Shown here piece by piece: positions 1 to 8,600 of a stretch of 64,000 nt of DNA (its first letter is position 1; each line of letters starts with the position of its first letter). The notes under the pieces are model-generated. The model made no database searches. It was not told where the DNA came from and saw only the letters and a program-made list of their open reading frames with translations. The DNA is taken from positions 6,921,501 to 6,985,500 of the forward strand of contig NZ_CP109583.1 of assembly GCF_036250755.1 (NCBI RefSeq), given 5' to 3'. The translations under genes were made by a program, and so were the position numbers. The DNA is from Streptomyces uncialis (GTDB taxonomy: Bacteria > Actinomycetota > Actinomycetes > Streptomycetales > Streptomycetaceae).

Positions 1-91
1 CGGAGGGTCCGGGTCCTTCTCCTTGCCCCGGACGCAGTAGCGGACGCCCCCCGGACGGCCCACCCACCGCGCCCGCGAGGTGAGTCGTTCC

Positions 92-97
92 TAGGCT
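92..97 (+). promoter_or_regulatory. -10 element of a predicted leaderless promoter
   Basis: TAGGCT lies exactly 6 nt before the ATG at 104 and no Shine-Dalgarno sequence is present, so transcription probably starts at or beside the start codon. No convincing -35 box is visible. Confidence 0.5.
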
Positions 98-103
98 CGG
101 CCC

Positions 104-1366
104 ATGAGCAACTCACCGCGAACCCGCACGGTTCTGAGCTGCACGCTGGTGGCCGCCCTCGGCGCGGGCGCCACCGCTTGCGGCGGTCGCCCGGACCACC
201 CGCTGTCGGCCGCGCCGTACGACGCGGCGAGCCAGGTGGTCTTCAACAACTCCTCGGGCACCGGCAAGGTGGACCCGGACCAGCCGCTGGAGATCATCTC
301 CAAGGGCGGCAAACAGGGCCGCATCACCGATGTGACGGCCACCGACGCCGCCGGCCGCTTCGTCGCCGGCCGGCTCGCCGCCGACGGCACCCGCTGGCAC
401 ACCACCACCCCCCTGGCCGCCGGGGAGCATTACACCGTACGGGTGAGCACCGAGAACACCGACGGCTCACCCGGCCGCAAGGTCCTGGCCTTCGACACCG
501 GGGTGCCCAGCAAGAAGCGCGAACTGGAGGTCACGTTCGGCCCCGAGGAGGGCAAGTACGGCGTGGGCCAGCCCATCATCGCGGAGCTGAGCGAGGAGGT
601 CACCGACAAGGCGACCCGCGTCACCATCGAGCGCGGTCTGCGGGTGGAATCCCAGCCCTCCGTCGAGGGCTCCTGGTACTGGGTCGACGACCAGACCCTG
701 CACTACCGGCCCAAGGAGTACTGGCCCGTCAACGCCTCCGTACGGGCCCACAGCAACCTCAAGGGCATCAAGCTCGGCGAGCGGCTCTGGGGCGGCAACA
801 GCGCGGATCTGAAGATCACCACGGGCGACCGGATCGTCGCCGTCACCGACGCCTCCGCGCACACGATGACGGTCTACCGCAACGGTGAGGAGATCAACAC
901 GATCCCCGTCACCACCGGCAAGCCCGGCTTCGAGACCCGCAACGGCATCAAGGTGGTGCTCGGCAAGGAGTACTTCGTACGGATGCGCGGGACCAGCGTC
1001 GGCATCGCCGAAGGCACCTCCGAGTCGTACAACCTGCCCGTGTACTACGCCACCCGCGTCACCTGGAGCGGGGAGTACGTCCACGCGGCGCCCTGGTCGG
1101 TGAGCTCCCACGGCTCCGCCAACGTCAGCCACGGATGCACCGGGATGAGTACCGGCAACGCCGCCTGGTTCTACGAGACCATCAGCCAGGGCGACCTCGT
1201 CAAGGTCGTCAACAGCTACGGCGACGACATGAACGCCTTCGGCAACGGCTACGGGGACTGGAACCTCGACTGGGACGAATGGCAGGAGGGCAGCGCCGCC
1301 ATCGGCAACCCCGCGAAGCGGACCCCGCCGGCCACCCAGCTCGCCCGGCTGCGCCCGCAGGTCTGA
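104..1366 (+). CDS. L,D-transpeptidase lipoprotein (Ig-like plus YkuD domains)
   Basis: Predicted cell-wall enzyme of 420 aa that forms 3-3 cross-links in peptidoglycan outside the membrane. The N-terminus is a lipoprotein-type signal (hydrophobic stretch to about residue 25, then Cys26 followed by GG). Immunoglobulin-like domains follow (about 50-240), as in other actinobacterial Ldt proteins. The catalytic YkuD domain occupies about 245-370 and shows His327, His336 and the nucleophile Cys345 in the motif SHGCTGM. A short hydrophilic tail ends the protein. It stands alone and converges with the next gene. The start is chosen because it gives the complete signal peptide and has a -10 hexamer 6 nt upstream. 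Confidence 0.93.
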   Translation: MSNSPRTRTVLSCTLVAALGAGATACGGRPDHPLSAAPYDAASQVVFNNSSGTGKVDPDQPLEIISKGGKQGRITDVTATDAAGRFVAGRLAADGTRWHTTTPLAAGEHYTVRVSTENTDGSPGRKVLAFDTGVPSKKRELEVTFGPEEGKYGVGQPIIAELSEEVTDKATRVTIERGLRVESQPSVEGSWYWVDDQTLHYRPKEYWPVNASVRAHSNLKGIKLGERLWGGNSADLKITTGDRIVAVTDASAHTMTVYRNGEEINTIPVTTGKPGFETRNGIKVVLGKEYFVRMRGTSVGIAEGTSESYNLPVYYATRVTWSGEYVHAAPWSVSSHGSANVSHGCTGMSTGNAAWFYETISQGDLVKVVNSYGDDMNAFGNGYGDWNLDWDEWQEGSAAIGNPAKRTPPATQLARLRPQV

Positions 1367-1556
1367 TCCGGCGGCGGCGCGTACCGTCCGGCCTCCGACA
1401 CGCCCGGGGGCCGGACCGGCACGAAGGGGCGACGGGCAAGCGGGTGACGGGCGAACGGGCGAACGGGTCCGTGGAGTCCGTGCGCGGCCCGTGGAGGGCC
1501 TGGCGCGGGCCGGGAGGCGCTACGGCCGCGCCGCGGCCTCCCGTGCCCCTGGCGGG

Positions 1557-1958
1557 CTATGCCTGGACGGCGAGCCGGGTGCGCAGCAGCCCCGCCAGGG
1601 CGTGGGCGAACTCCACCGGCTCCACCGGCAGGGTCACGGCCGCCTCCGCGCGGCTCCAGGTCGCGAGCCACGCGTCCTGCGGGCGCCCGATCAGCAGCAG
1701 CACCGGCGGGCACCGGAAGATCTCGTCCTTGATCTGCCGGCAGACACCCATACCGCCCGCCGGGACGGCCTCACCGTCGAGCACACACACGTCGACGCCC
1801 CCGCGGTCCAGCTCCTTCAGCACCGCGGGCAGCGTCGCGCACTCGATGAACTGCACCTCGGGCACATCGGTCGCCGGACGGCGCCCCGTCGCCAACCGGA
1901 CCTGCTCGCGGGTGCCCGCGTCATCGCTGTAGACCAGCACCGTGGCGGTCGGCTGCAT
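1557..1958 (-). CDS. Receiver-like (pseudo-receiver) protein
   Basis: Small single-domain protein of 133 aa with the fold pattern of a response-regulator receiver. It has an acidic pair in YSDDAG near the N-terminus and an Asp in CVLDGEA at the phosphoacceptor strand. The invariant Lys of the last strand (usual K-P motif) is replaced in LPVEPVEF, so normal phosphorylation switching is doubtful. There is no output domain. The start ATG at 1958 has a GGAGGAAC-type ribosome site just upstream. It is divergent from ctaE across 214 bp, which suggests a link to the respiratory genes, but its role is unknown. Confidence 0.8.
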   Translation of the reverse strand: MQPTATVLVYSDDAGTREQVRLATGRRPATDVPEVQFIECATLPAVLKELDRGGVDVCVLDGEAVPAGGMGVCRQIKDEIFRCPPVLLLIGRPQDAWLATWSRAEAAVTLPVEPVEFAHALAGLLRTRLAVQA

Positions 1959-2161
1959 TGTTCCTCCGAGTGCTTTGAGGGCCCTGGAGCCTGCCGGGCC
2001 CTTGGGGGCGTTGATGCCTGGGACGGGAACCGCTGCCGCGGATGCTACTCCCTCGAACACCTCGTCAACACCGGTTCGGACACCGCCGCGATGGGCCATC
2101 CGGGCCGCGTCACGCCCATGGACACACCGAACGGCACCCCCCGGAGTGAGGGCGAGATAAG

Positions 2162-2182
2162 CGACCGACATAATGTCGGTCG
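2162..2182. promoter_or_regulatory. Perfect 21-bp palindrome covering the ctaE start codon
   Basis: Arms CGACCGACAT and ATGTCGGTCG flank one central A at 2172. The ATG of ctaE (2173-2175) is inside the right arm. It could be a repressor operator or an mRNA hairpin that masks the start. TAATGT at 2171-2176 also fits a -10 hexamer, in which case the GTG at 2182 would be the start of a leaderless message. The sequence alone does not decide. Confidence 0.6.
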
Positions 2183-2793
2183 TGGCGACAGCAACGACAG
2201 TAGATACCGGGCACGCGCACCCGTCGGTCAATCGGCCGAACCTCACCAGTGTCGGAACCATCATTTGGCTGAGTTCCGAGCTGATGTTCTTCGCGGCCCT
2301 CTTCGCGATGTACTTCACCCTGCGATCGGTGACCGGTCCCGACTTCTGGAAGGAACAGGCATCAACCCTGAACCTTCCGTTCTCGGCGACGAACACCACG
2401 ATCCTGGTGCTCTCCTCCTTCACCTGTCAGCTCGGCGTTTTCGCCGCCGAGCGCGGGGACGTGAAGAAGCTCCGGATGTGGTTCATCGTGACCTTCATGA
2501 TGGGTGCCATCTTCATCGGTGGTCAGATCTTCGAGTACACGGAGCTGGTCAAGGAGTACGGCCTGACGCTGTCCTCCGACCCGTACGGCTCGGTGTTCTA
2601 CCTGACCACCGGCTTCCACGGACTGCATGTGACAGGCGGACTGATCGCCTTCCTGCTGGTCCTGGGTCGCACGTACGCGGCCAGAAGGTTCACCCACGAG
2701 CAGGCGACCGCCGCGATCGTCGTGTCCTACTACTGGCACTTCGTCGATGTCGTGTGGATCGGCCTCTTCGCCACGATCTACTTGATCAAGTAA
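2173..2793 (+). CDS. ctaE: Cytochrome c oxidase subunit III
   Basis: Integral membrane subunit (206 aa, five predicted helices) of the aa3-type cytochrome c oxidase that pairs with the bcc complex in Actinobacteria. The family shows in the N-terminal [14 protein letters not shown] helix, the central [15 protein letters not shown] and the C-terminal [20 protein letters not shown]. It opens a co-directional run ctaE-qcrC-qcrA-qcrB, the usual actinobacterial order. The catalytic subunits I and II are not in this window. The start is uncertain by three codons because the ATG lies in a palindrome and has no well-placed ribosome site. Confidence 0.96.
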   Translation: MSVVATATTVDTGHAHPSVNRPNLTSVGTIIWLSSELMFFAALFAMYFTLRSVTGPDFWKEQASTLNLPFSATNTTILVLSSFTCQLGVFAAERGDVKKLRMWFIVTFMMGAIFIGGQIFEYTELVKEYGLTLSSDPYGSVFYLTTGFHGLHVTGGLIAFLLVLGRTYAARRFTHEQATAAIVVSYYWHFVDVVWIGLFATIYLIK

Positions 2794-2870
2794 TCGGGCC
2801 GCGCCCACCGAGGGGCGCGTACCGACAACCAGAAGCATCGACGCAGAAGATCCTGACACCGGGGTAATCC

Positions 2871-3680
2871 GTGAAAAAGCTCTCCGCACGACGACGCCAC
2901 CCGCTGGCGGCTGTCGTCGTCCTACTCCTCGCGTTGGCGGCCACCGGGGGGCTGTACGCCGCGTTCGCGCCGGCGGACAAGGCGCAGGCCGATGAAACCT
3001 CCCAGTCCCTCGCCATCGAGGAGGGCAAGAAGCTGTACGCCGTAGGCTGCGCGAGCTGCCACGGCACCGGCGGTCAGGGCAGTACCGACGGTCCGCCCCT
3101 GGCGGGTGTCGGTGCCGCCGCTGTCGACTTCCAGGTCGGTACCGGCCGGATGCCGATGGTGGCGCAGGGTGTCCAGGCGCCTAAGAAGAAGGTCGTCTAC
3201 ACCCAGGCGCAGATCGACCAGCTGGCCGCGTTCGTCAGCTCGCTCGGTGCCGGTCCGAGCATCCCCACCAAGGACCAGTACAGCCCCGAGGGTGCGGACA
3301 TCGGCAACGGTGGTGAACTGTTCCGCAACAACTGCGCGCAGTGCCACAACTTCACCGGCCAGGGCGGCGCCCTGACCGACGGGAAGTACGCGCCGAAGCT
3401 TCAGGGCGTCAGCCAGAAGCACCTCTACGAGGCGATGACCACCGGGCCGCAGAACATGCCCTCCTTCCCCGACACGACCATGCCGGAGAAGGACAAGAAG
3501 GACATCATCGCCTACATCAACGCGGTCAACGGTGACAAGACGGTCAACAACGGCGGTCTGACCCTGGGCGGCCTCGGGCCGGTCAGTGAGGGTCTGTTCG
3601 CCTGGATCTTCGGTCTCGGCGCCCTGATCGTCGTCGCCATCTGGGTCGCCGCTCGGACCGCAAAGGCCAAGAAGTCATGA
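2871..3680 (+). CDS. qcrC: Cytochrome bc1 complex diheme cytochrome c subunit
   Basis: Diheme c-type cytochrome of 269 aa that carries electrons from the bcc complex directly to the aa3 oxidase. It replaces cytochrome c1 and soluble cytochrome c. There is an N-terminal membrane segment (about 12-32), two c-heme motifs, CASCH with cysteines at 60 and 63 and CAQCH at 155-159, and a C-terminal helix (about 240-262) facing the membrane. The GTG start at 2871 gives the full signal anchor. It lies 77 bp after ctaE and overlaps qcrA by 4 bp (ATGA), so it is translationally coupled. Confidence 0.97.
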   Translation: MKKLSARRRHPLAAVVVLLLALAATGGLYAAFAPADKAQADETSQSLAIEEGKKLYAVGCASCHGTGGQGSTDGPPLAGVGAAAVDFQVGTGRMPMVAQGVQAPKKKVVYTQAQIDQLAAFVSSLGAGPSIPTKDQYSPEGADIGNGGELFRNNCAQCHNFTGQGGALTDGKYAPKLQGVSQKHLYEAMTTGPQNMPSFPDTTMPEKDKKDIIAYINAVNGDKTVNNGGLTLGGLGPVSEGLFAWIFGLGALIVVAIWVAARTAKAKKS

Positions 3681-4735
3681 GTAGCCAAGACATTCCAGAA
3701 GAGAACCTGCCCTCCGCGCAGGACCACGCCCACGGCTCCGTAGCCCTGGCCGACACGGACAATCCCTTCGCGGACCCGGGTCTGCCGCCGCACGAACACC
3801 GTGTCCAGGACATCGACGAGCGGGCCGCCAAGCGGTCCGAGCGCACGGTCGCCCTGATGTTCACGCTGTCGATGCTGGGCACGATCGGCTTCATCGTCGC
3901 CTATGTGGCGATCCCGGTGGACAAGTCGATCTTCGTCTGGCCGATCGGGCACACCAATGCCCTGAACTTCACCCTCGGCCTCACGCTCGGTGTCTCGCTC
4001 TTCCTCATCGGCGCGGGGGCGGTCCACTGGGCCCGCACCCTGATGTCCGATGTCGAGGTCGTCGACGAGCGCCACCCGATCGCCGCGACCCCCGAGGTCA
4101 AGGCGAAGGTCATGGCGGACTTCCGGCTGGGTGCCCAGGAGTCGGCGCTGGGCCGCCGCAAGCTGATCCGCAACACGATGTTCGGCGCGCTGGCCCTGTT
4201 CCCGCTGTCGGGTGTCGTCCTGCTCGGCGGGCTCGGCCCGGCCCCGGGCACCAAGCTGCGGCACACGCTGTGGTCCAAGGGCAAGCTCCTGGTCAACATG
4301 AACACCAATGAGCCGCTGCGTCCCGAGGACGTGACCGTGGGCTCGCTGACGTTCGTGAAGCCCGAGGGTCTTGAGGAGCACGACCACGAGTTCCTGACCG
4401 AGATCGCCAAGGCCGCGGTGATGATCATCCGCCTCCAGCCCGGCGACATCAAGGACAAGCAGGAGCTGGCCTGGTCGCACGACGGCATCGTCGCGTACTC
4501 CAAGGTCTGCACCCACGTCGGCTGCCCGATCAGCCTGTACGAGCAGCAGACGCATCACGCGCTGTGCCCGTGTCACCAGTCCACCTTCGACCTCGCCGAC
4601 GGCGCCCGGGTCATCTTCGGCCCCGCCGGTCACGCCCTTCCGCAGCTGCGGATCGGTGTGAACTCGGAGGGCTACCTTGAGGCGCTCAGCGACTTCGACG
4701 AGCCTGTCGGTCCGTCCTTCTGGGAGCGCGGATGA
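3677..4735 (+). CDS. qcrA: Rieske iron-sulfur subunit of cytochrome bc1
   Basis: Rieske 2Fe-2S protein of 352 aa that accepts an electron from menaquinol in the bcc complex. The actinobacterial form is longer than the usual one, with a hydrophilic N-terminus and three predicted membrane helices before the Rieske fold. The cluster ligands are visible as CTHVGC (about 278-283) and CPCH (about 297-300). The start ATG overlaps the end of qcrC and its stop overlaps the start of qcrB, each by 4 bp, which indicates one polycistronic unit with equal expression. Confidence 0.97.
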   Translation: MSSQDIPEENLPSAQDHAHGSVALADTDNPFADPGLPPHEHRVQDIDERAAKRSERTVALMFTLSMLGTIGFIVAYVAIPVDKSIFVWPIGHTNALNFTLGLTLGVSLFLIGAGAVHWARTLMSDVEVVDERHPIAATPEVKAKVMADFRLGAQESALGRRKLIRNTMFGALALFPLSGVVLLGGLGPAPGTKLRHTLWSKGKLLVNMNTNEPLRPEDVTVGSLTFVKPEGLEEHDHEFLTEIAKAAVMIIRLQPGDIKDKQELAWSHDGIVAYSKVCTHVGCPISLYEQQTHHALCPCHQSTFDLADGARVIFGPAGHALPQLRIGVNSEGYLEALSDFDEPVGPSFWERG

Positions 4736-6375
4736 GTACCACCACGACGAACGAGAACGAGACCGACCGCAGGGGCAAGGCGCCCGCGGGTGAGCGGGTC
4801 GCGGACTGGGCGGACGGCCGGGTGGGGATCTACTCCCTCGCCAAGGCCAACATGCGCAAGGTCTTCCCCGACCACTGGTCGTTCATGCTGGGCGAGGTCT
4901 GCCTCTACAGCTTCATCATCATCATCCTCACGGGTGTGTATCTGACGCTGTTCTTCCACCCGTCGATGAACGAGGTGGAGTACCACGGCCCCTACGTCCC
5001 GCTCCAGGGACAGCTGGTGTCCGAGGCGTTCAACTCGACGATGAAGATCTCCTTCGAGGTCCGCGGCGGTCTGCTGATCCGGCAGATCCACCACTGGGCC
5101 GCGCTGATCTTCCTGGCCGGCATGTTCGTGCACATGATGCGCGTGTTCTTCACGGGCGCGTTCCGCAAGCCCCGTGAGGTCAACTGGGTCTTCGGCTTCC
5201 TGCTGTTCGTCCTCGGGATGTTCACCGGCTTCACCGGCTACTCGCTCCCGGACGACCTGCTGTCGGGCACCGGTGTCCGCTTCATGGAGGGCGCGGTCCT
5301 GTCCGTGCCCATCGTGGGTACCTATCTGTCGTTCTTCCTGTTCGGCGGGGAGTTCCCCGGCGTCGACTTCGTGGCCCGGTTCTACTCGGCGCACGTCCTG
5401 CTGCTGCCAGGCATCATGCTGGGTCTGATCGTGGCCCACCTGATCCTCGTCGTGTACCACAAGCACACCCAGTTCGCGGGCCCCGGCCGCACCGAGAAGA
5501 ACGTCGTCGGCATGCCGCTGATGCCGGTCTACATGGCCAAGGCGGGCGGCTACTTCTTCCTCGTCTTCGGTGTCATCTCGGTCATCGCCGCGCTCGTCAG
5601 CCTCAACCCGATCTGGGTGCTCGGCCCCTACCGGCCGGACATGGTCTCCACCGGAGCCCAGCCGGACTGGTACATGGGCTTCTCCGAGGGCCTGATCCGG
5701 GTGATGCCCGGCTGGGAGATCAACTTCGCCGGACACACGCTCGCCCTGGGCGTGTTCATCCCGCTGATGGTCTTCCCGCTGGTCCTGGTCGCGATCGCGG
5801 TCTACCCGTTCATCGAGTCCTGGGTCACCGGCGACAAGCGCGAGCACCACATCCTGGACCGCCCGCGCAACGCCCCGACCCGTACCGGTGTCGGTGTCGC
5901 CTGGATCACCTGGTACGTGATCATGCTGATCGGCGGTGGCAACGACCTCGTCGCCACGCACTTCCATCTGTCGATCAACTCGATCACCTGGTTCGTCCGT
6001 ATCGCGTTCTTCGTGGGACCGGTCCTCGCCTTCATCATCACCAAGCGGATCTGTCTCGGCCTCCAGCGCCGCGACCGGGACAAGGTGCTGCACGGCCGCG
6101 AGACCGGCATCATCAAGCGCCTGCCGCACGGTGAGTTCATCGAGGTCCACGAGCCCCTCAACCAGGAGGCGCTCCACACCCTCACGGCGCACGAGCAGTA
6201 CAAGCCCGCGGAGATCGGCCCGCTCGTCGACGAGAACGGCGTCAAGCGCAAGGTCTCCCCGGTGGAGAAGCTGCGCGCGAAGCTCTCGAAGGGCTACTAC
6301 GGGGAGCAGGGGCAGATCGAGAAGCCCTCCGTGGAGGAGTACAAGGAGATCAGCGAGGGCCACGGCCACCACTGA
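4732..6375 (+). CDS. qcrB: Cytochrome b subunit of cytochrome bc1
   Basis: Membrane subunit of 547 aa that binds two b hemes and forms the quinol sites. Visible cytochrome b features include HHWAALIFLAGMFVHMMRVF (paired heme histidines), GYSLPDDL, and later WYMGF and the PYRPDMVSTGAQPDWY loop of the Qo region. The length and the hydrophilic C-terminal extension of about 120 residues are normal for Actinobacteria and long compared with proteobacterial cytochrome b. It ends the qcrCAB run and is followed by a hairpin terminator. Confidence 0.97.
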   Translation: MSTTTTNENETDRRGKAPAGERVADWADGRVGIYSLAKANMRKVFPDHWSFMLGEVCLYSFIIIILTGVYLTLFFHPSMNEVEYHGPYVPLQGQLVSEAFNSTMKISFEVRGGLLIRQIHHWAALIFLAGMFVHMMRVFFTGAFRKPREVNWVFGFLLFVLGMFTGFTGYSLPDDLLSGTGVRFMEGAVLSVPIVGTYLSFFLFGGEFPGVDFVARFYSAHVLLLPGIMLGLIVAHLILVVYHKHTQFAGPGRTEKNVVGMPLMPVYMAKAGGYFFLVFGVISVIAALVSLNPIWVLGPYRPDMVSTGAQPDWYMGFSEGLIRVMPGWEINFAGHTLALGVFIPLMVFPLVLVAIAVYPFIESWVTGDKREHHILDRPRNAPTRTGVGVAWITWYVIMLIGGGNDLVATHFHLSINSITWFVRIAFFVGPVLAFIITKRICLGLQRRDRDKVLHGRETGIIKRLPHGEFIEVHEPLNQEALHTLTAHEQYKPAEIGPLVDENGVKRKVSPVEKLRAKLSKGYYGEQGQIEKPSVEEYKEISEGHGHH

Positions 6376-6425
6376 TCCCCACGGCCCGGGGCCCCGCGCG
6401 GGGGTCCCGGTGGTCGCCACCCGAG

Positions 6426-6454
6426 GAGTCCCGTCCATTGCCCGGACGGGGCTC
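6426..6454 (+). terminator. Hairpin terminator after qcrB
   Basis: GAGTCCCGTCC pairs with GGACGGGGCTC across a 7-nt loop (one G-T pair). It starts about 50 nt after the qcrB stop. No strong T-run follows, as is common in Streptomyces. Confidence 0.6.
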
Positions 6455-6595
6455 TTCGCCGTTCCCGGGGCTGGATAGGGTGGAGGGTGACCGGCACGGC
6501 CGGTCACCGTACGCGGACGCGCAGGCGCGTCCGCCCGCCGACTCGGCCCGGCGGGCGCCCCCGGCGTCCGCGCGGCCAGGAACCCAGGAGCGACC

Positions 6596-7657
6596 ATGAG
6601 CGCTGTGCCCCCCGTTGGAGGCGACACCACGGCGGGCCGTTCCTGGCCCCAGGTGCTGAACGCGCTGCTGTCCGGTGAGGACCAGGCCGCCGACGCGACC
6701 TCCTGGGCCATGGACCGCATCCTGCGCGGTGAGGCCAGCGACGCCCAGATCGCGGGCTTCGCGGTCGCGCTGCGGGCCAAGGGCGAGACCGTGGAGGAGC
6801 TGACCGGGCTCGTCCGCACGATGTACGAGCACGCCCGGCTGATCGACGTGCCCGGCCCGAGCGTCGACATCGTCGGCACCGGCGGGGACGGCGCCCGGAC
6901 GGTGAACATCTCCACGATGTCCGCGATCGTCGTCGCCGGCACGGGGGCGAAGGTCGTCAAGCACGGGAGCCGGGCCGCGTCGTCCGCGAGCGGCGCCTCG
7001 GACGTGCTGGAGAAGCTGGGCGTCAATCTGGAGCTGTCGCCCGAGCGGGTCGTCGAGGTCGCCGAGGAGGCGGGCATCACCTTCTGCTTCGCGGTGAAGT
7101 TCCACCCCGCGCTGCGCAATGTCGCCCTCGCCCGCCGGGACCTCGGCATCCGTACGGTCTTCAACTTCCTGGGGCCGCTGACCAACCCGGCGCGGGTCAT
7201 GGCGCAGGCGACCGGCGTCGCGGACGCCCGGATGGCGCCGATCATGGCCGGGGTGCTCGCCGAGCGGGGTTCGTCCGCGCTGGTGTTCCGCGGGGACGAC
7301 GGGCTGGACGAGCTGACCACCACCGCCACCTCGAAGGTATGGGTGGTACGCGGCGGGGCGGTCGCGGAGCACGCGTTCGACCCCCGGGACGTGGGGCTCG
7401 ACCTGGTGCCGGTCGAGGCGCTGCGGGGCGCGGACGCGTCGTACAACGCGGATGTCGCGCGGCGGTTGCTGGCGGGGGAGACCGGGCCGGTGCGGGACGC
7501 GGTCCTGCTGAACTCCGCGGCGGCGCTGGTGGCGTTGGCGCCGGGTGCGGGGGCGCTGGAGGAGCAGCTCCGGGCGGGGATCGCGCGGGCCGCGGAGGCG
7601 GTTGATTCCGGGGCGGCGCGGCGTGTGCTTGAGCGATGGGTCGCCGCGAGCCAGTAG
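6596..7657 (+). CDS. trpD: Anthranilate phosphoribosyltransferase
   Basis: Enzyme of 353 aa that joins anthranilate to PRPP in tryptophan synthesis. The glycosyltransferase-3 fold shows in an N-terminal helical bundle with [14 protein letters not shown], the PRPP-binding [14 protein letters not shown] (about 98-111), [18 protein letters not shown] and the later [14 protein letters not shown] at 6596 is preceded by an AGGAGCGACC ribosome site. TAGGGT at 6476-6481 is a possible -10 box. The rest of the trp genes are not adjacent. A fused anthranilate synthase lies 39 kb away on the other strand. It is followed by repeat cluster A. Confidence 0.96.
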   Translation: MSAVPPVGGDTTAGRSWPQVLNALLSGEDQAADATSWAMDRILRGEASDAQIAGFAVALRAKGETVEELTGLVRTMYEHARLIDVPGPSVDIVGTGGDGARTVNISTMSAIVVAGTGAKVVKHGSRAASSASGASDVLEKLGVNLELSPERVVEVAEEAGITFCFAVKFHPALRNVALARRDLGIRTVFNFLGPLTNPARVMAQATGVADARMAPIMAGVLAERGSSALVFRGDDGLDELTTTATSKVWVVRGGAVAEHAFDPRDVGLDLVPVEALRGADASYNADVARRLLAGETGPVRDAVLLNSAAALVALAPGAGALEEQLRAGIARAAEAVDSGAARRVLERWVAASQ

Positions 7658-7676
7658 CCCCGGCCGTCCCCCGCAG

Positions 7677-8189
7677 GTCGCCTTCGCTCGCGCCCCTGGG
7701 TTGCCTGTGCTGGGCGTACTTGTTCCTGCGGCGTCGCTCGTGGGTGCGCAGTTCCCCGCGCCCCTGGGTACTCGGGGCTGGGCGCGCTTGTTCCTGTGCT
7801 GTCGCTCGGTGGTTTCGCGCAGTTCCCCGCGCCCCTGGGGTTCCACACCTGGGCGTACTTGTTCCTGTGCGGGTCGGACGGGGGTGCGCAGTTCCCCGCG
7901 CCCCTTTCGGCGGTGGGGCCTGCGGGCGGCGGGCTGCCGTGAGGGGCGCGATCAAGGGGCGCGGGGAACTGCGCAACACCCCGGAGTGCCCGCGCAGGAA
8001 CAAGTGCGCCGGGCCGGACGGACCCGGGGGCGCGAGGAACCGCGCACCCCTGTCGGTACCTGTACGGGGAACAAGTACGCGCAGGTGGGGGTACCTGGGG
8101 GCGCGGGGAACTGCGCGAAGGCAGGGGGAGGCCGAACGGGGACAGGGGCCCGAGGGGGTGGGACCTCGGAAGCGCGAGCGAAGGCGACC
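7677..8189. repeat. Intergenic repeat cluster A
   Basis: Non-coding repeats between trpD and the next gene. Three copies of GCGCAGTTCCCCGCG (7746, 7817, 7886) are followed by copies of the complement CGCGGGGAACTGCGC (7960, 8102) and a degenerate copy at 8031. The cluster is bounded by inverted copies of a second motif of the type GTCGCCTTCGCTYGCGC: 7677-7694 on the left and complementary at 8168-8189 on the right. Open frames here are repeat translations and not genes. Confidence 0.85.
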
Positions 8190-8191
8190 CG

Positions 8192-8220
8192 TTTACGGCG
8201 CGGCGATCTTCTGGCATGAT
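8192..8220 (+). promoter_or_regulatory. Promoter of the SAM-IV riboswitch transcript
   Basis: TTTACG (8192-8197) and CATGAT (8215-8220) are separated by 17 bp. The predicted start near 8227 falls at the first base pairs of the riboswitch, which supports both calls. Confidence 0.55.
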
Positions 8221-8228
8221 TCTGCGCA

Positions 8229-8343
8229 GGTCATGAGTGACAGCGCATCGGCCCCGGCTTGCTGTCCGGCAACCCTCCGTCCGTGGCGGGGTGCCCCGGG
8301 TGAAGACCAGGTCGTAGGCAGCGAGGTCTACGGCAAGCGCGGA
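8229..8343 (+). promoter_or_regulatory. SAM-IV riboswitch
   Basis: Matches the SAM-IV aptamer pattern known from Actinobacteria. It begins GGTCATGAGTG, continues with the conserved core around CCCCGGCTTGCTG and CCGGCAACCCTCC, then GGTGCCCCGGGTGAAGACC, and ends with the pseudoknot part around CTACGGCAAGCGCGG. It binds S-adenosylmethionine and normally switches off downstream genes of sulfur or methionine metabolism. About 255 nt separate it from the start at 8601, with room for an expression platform. I could not fold that segment reliably. Confidence 0.9.
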
Positions 8344-8600
8344 CCCCTCGCGTCTCCAGGGGTCCTGGTCGTCGAGGGAGCGGTCTCGTGAGCAAGCGAA
8401 TGCGATAGGGCGCAGCGCCCCACCCCCGGGCACGCCCGCACCGGTGTGCACTTCTCCTTTCCCACGCCGTCCCGTACACGGGACACCCGTACCGCCATGC
8501 CCTCCCGCGAGGGCGTCCGTACCGGTTCCCGTTCCACCGCCCGTCCGTGCGCGGTGTCCTCGGCGTGGTCCCCCGCATCTGCCGCATCAGGGAGTTCGTC

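Noticed and set aside
4672..8451. Open minus-strand frame of 1259 codons
   Set aside because: It lies antisense to qcrB and trpD and runs through repeat cluster A. Its composition is that of a mirror frame in GC-rich coding DNA, and it has no domain.
8547..8600. N-terminal extension or leader peptide of the SAM-IV-controlled enzyme
   Set aside because: The frame is open upstream, but AGGGAG directly precedes the ATG at 8601 and the extra residues do not resemble the family.
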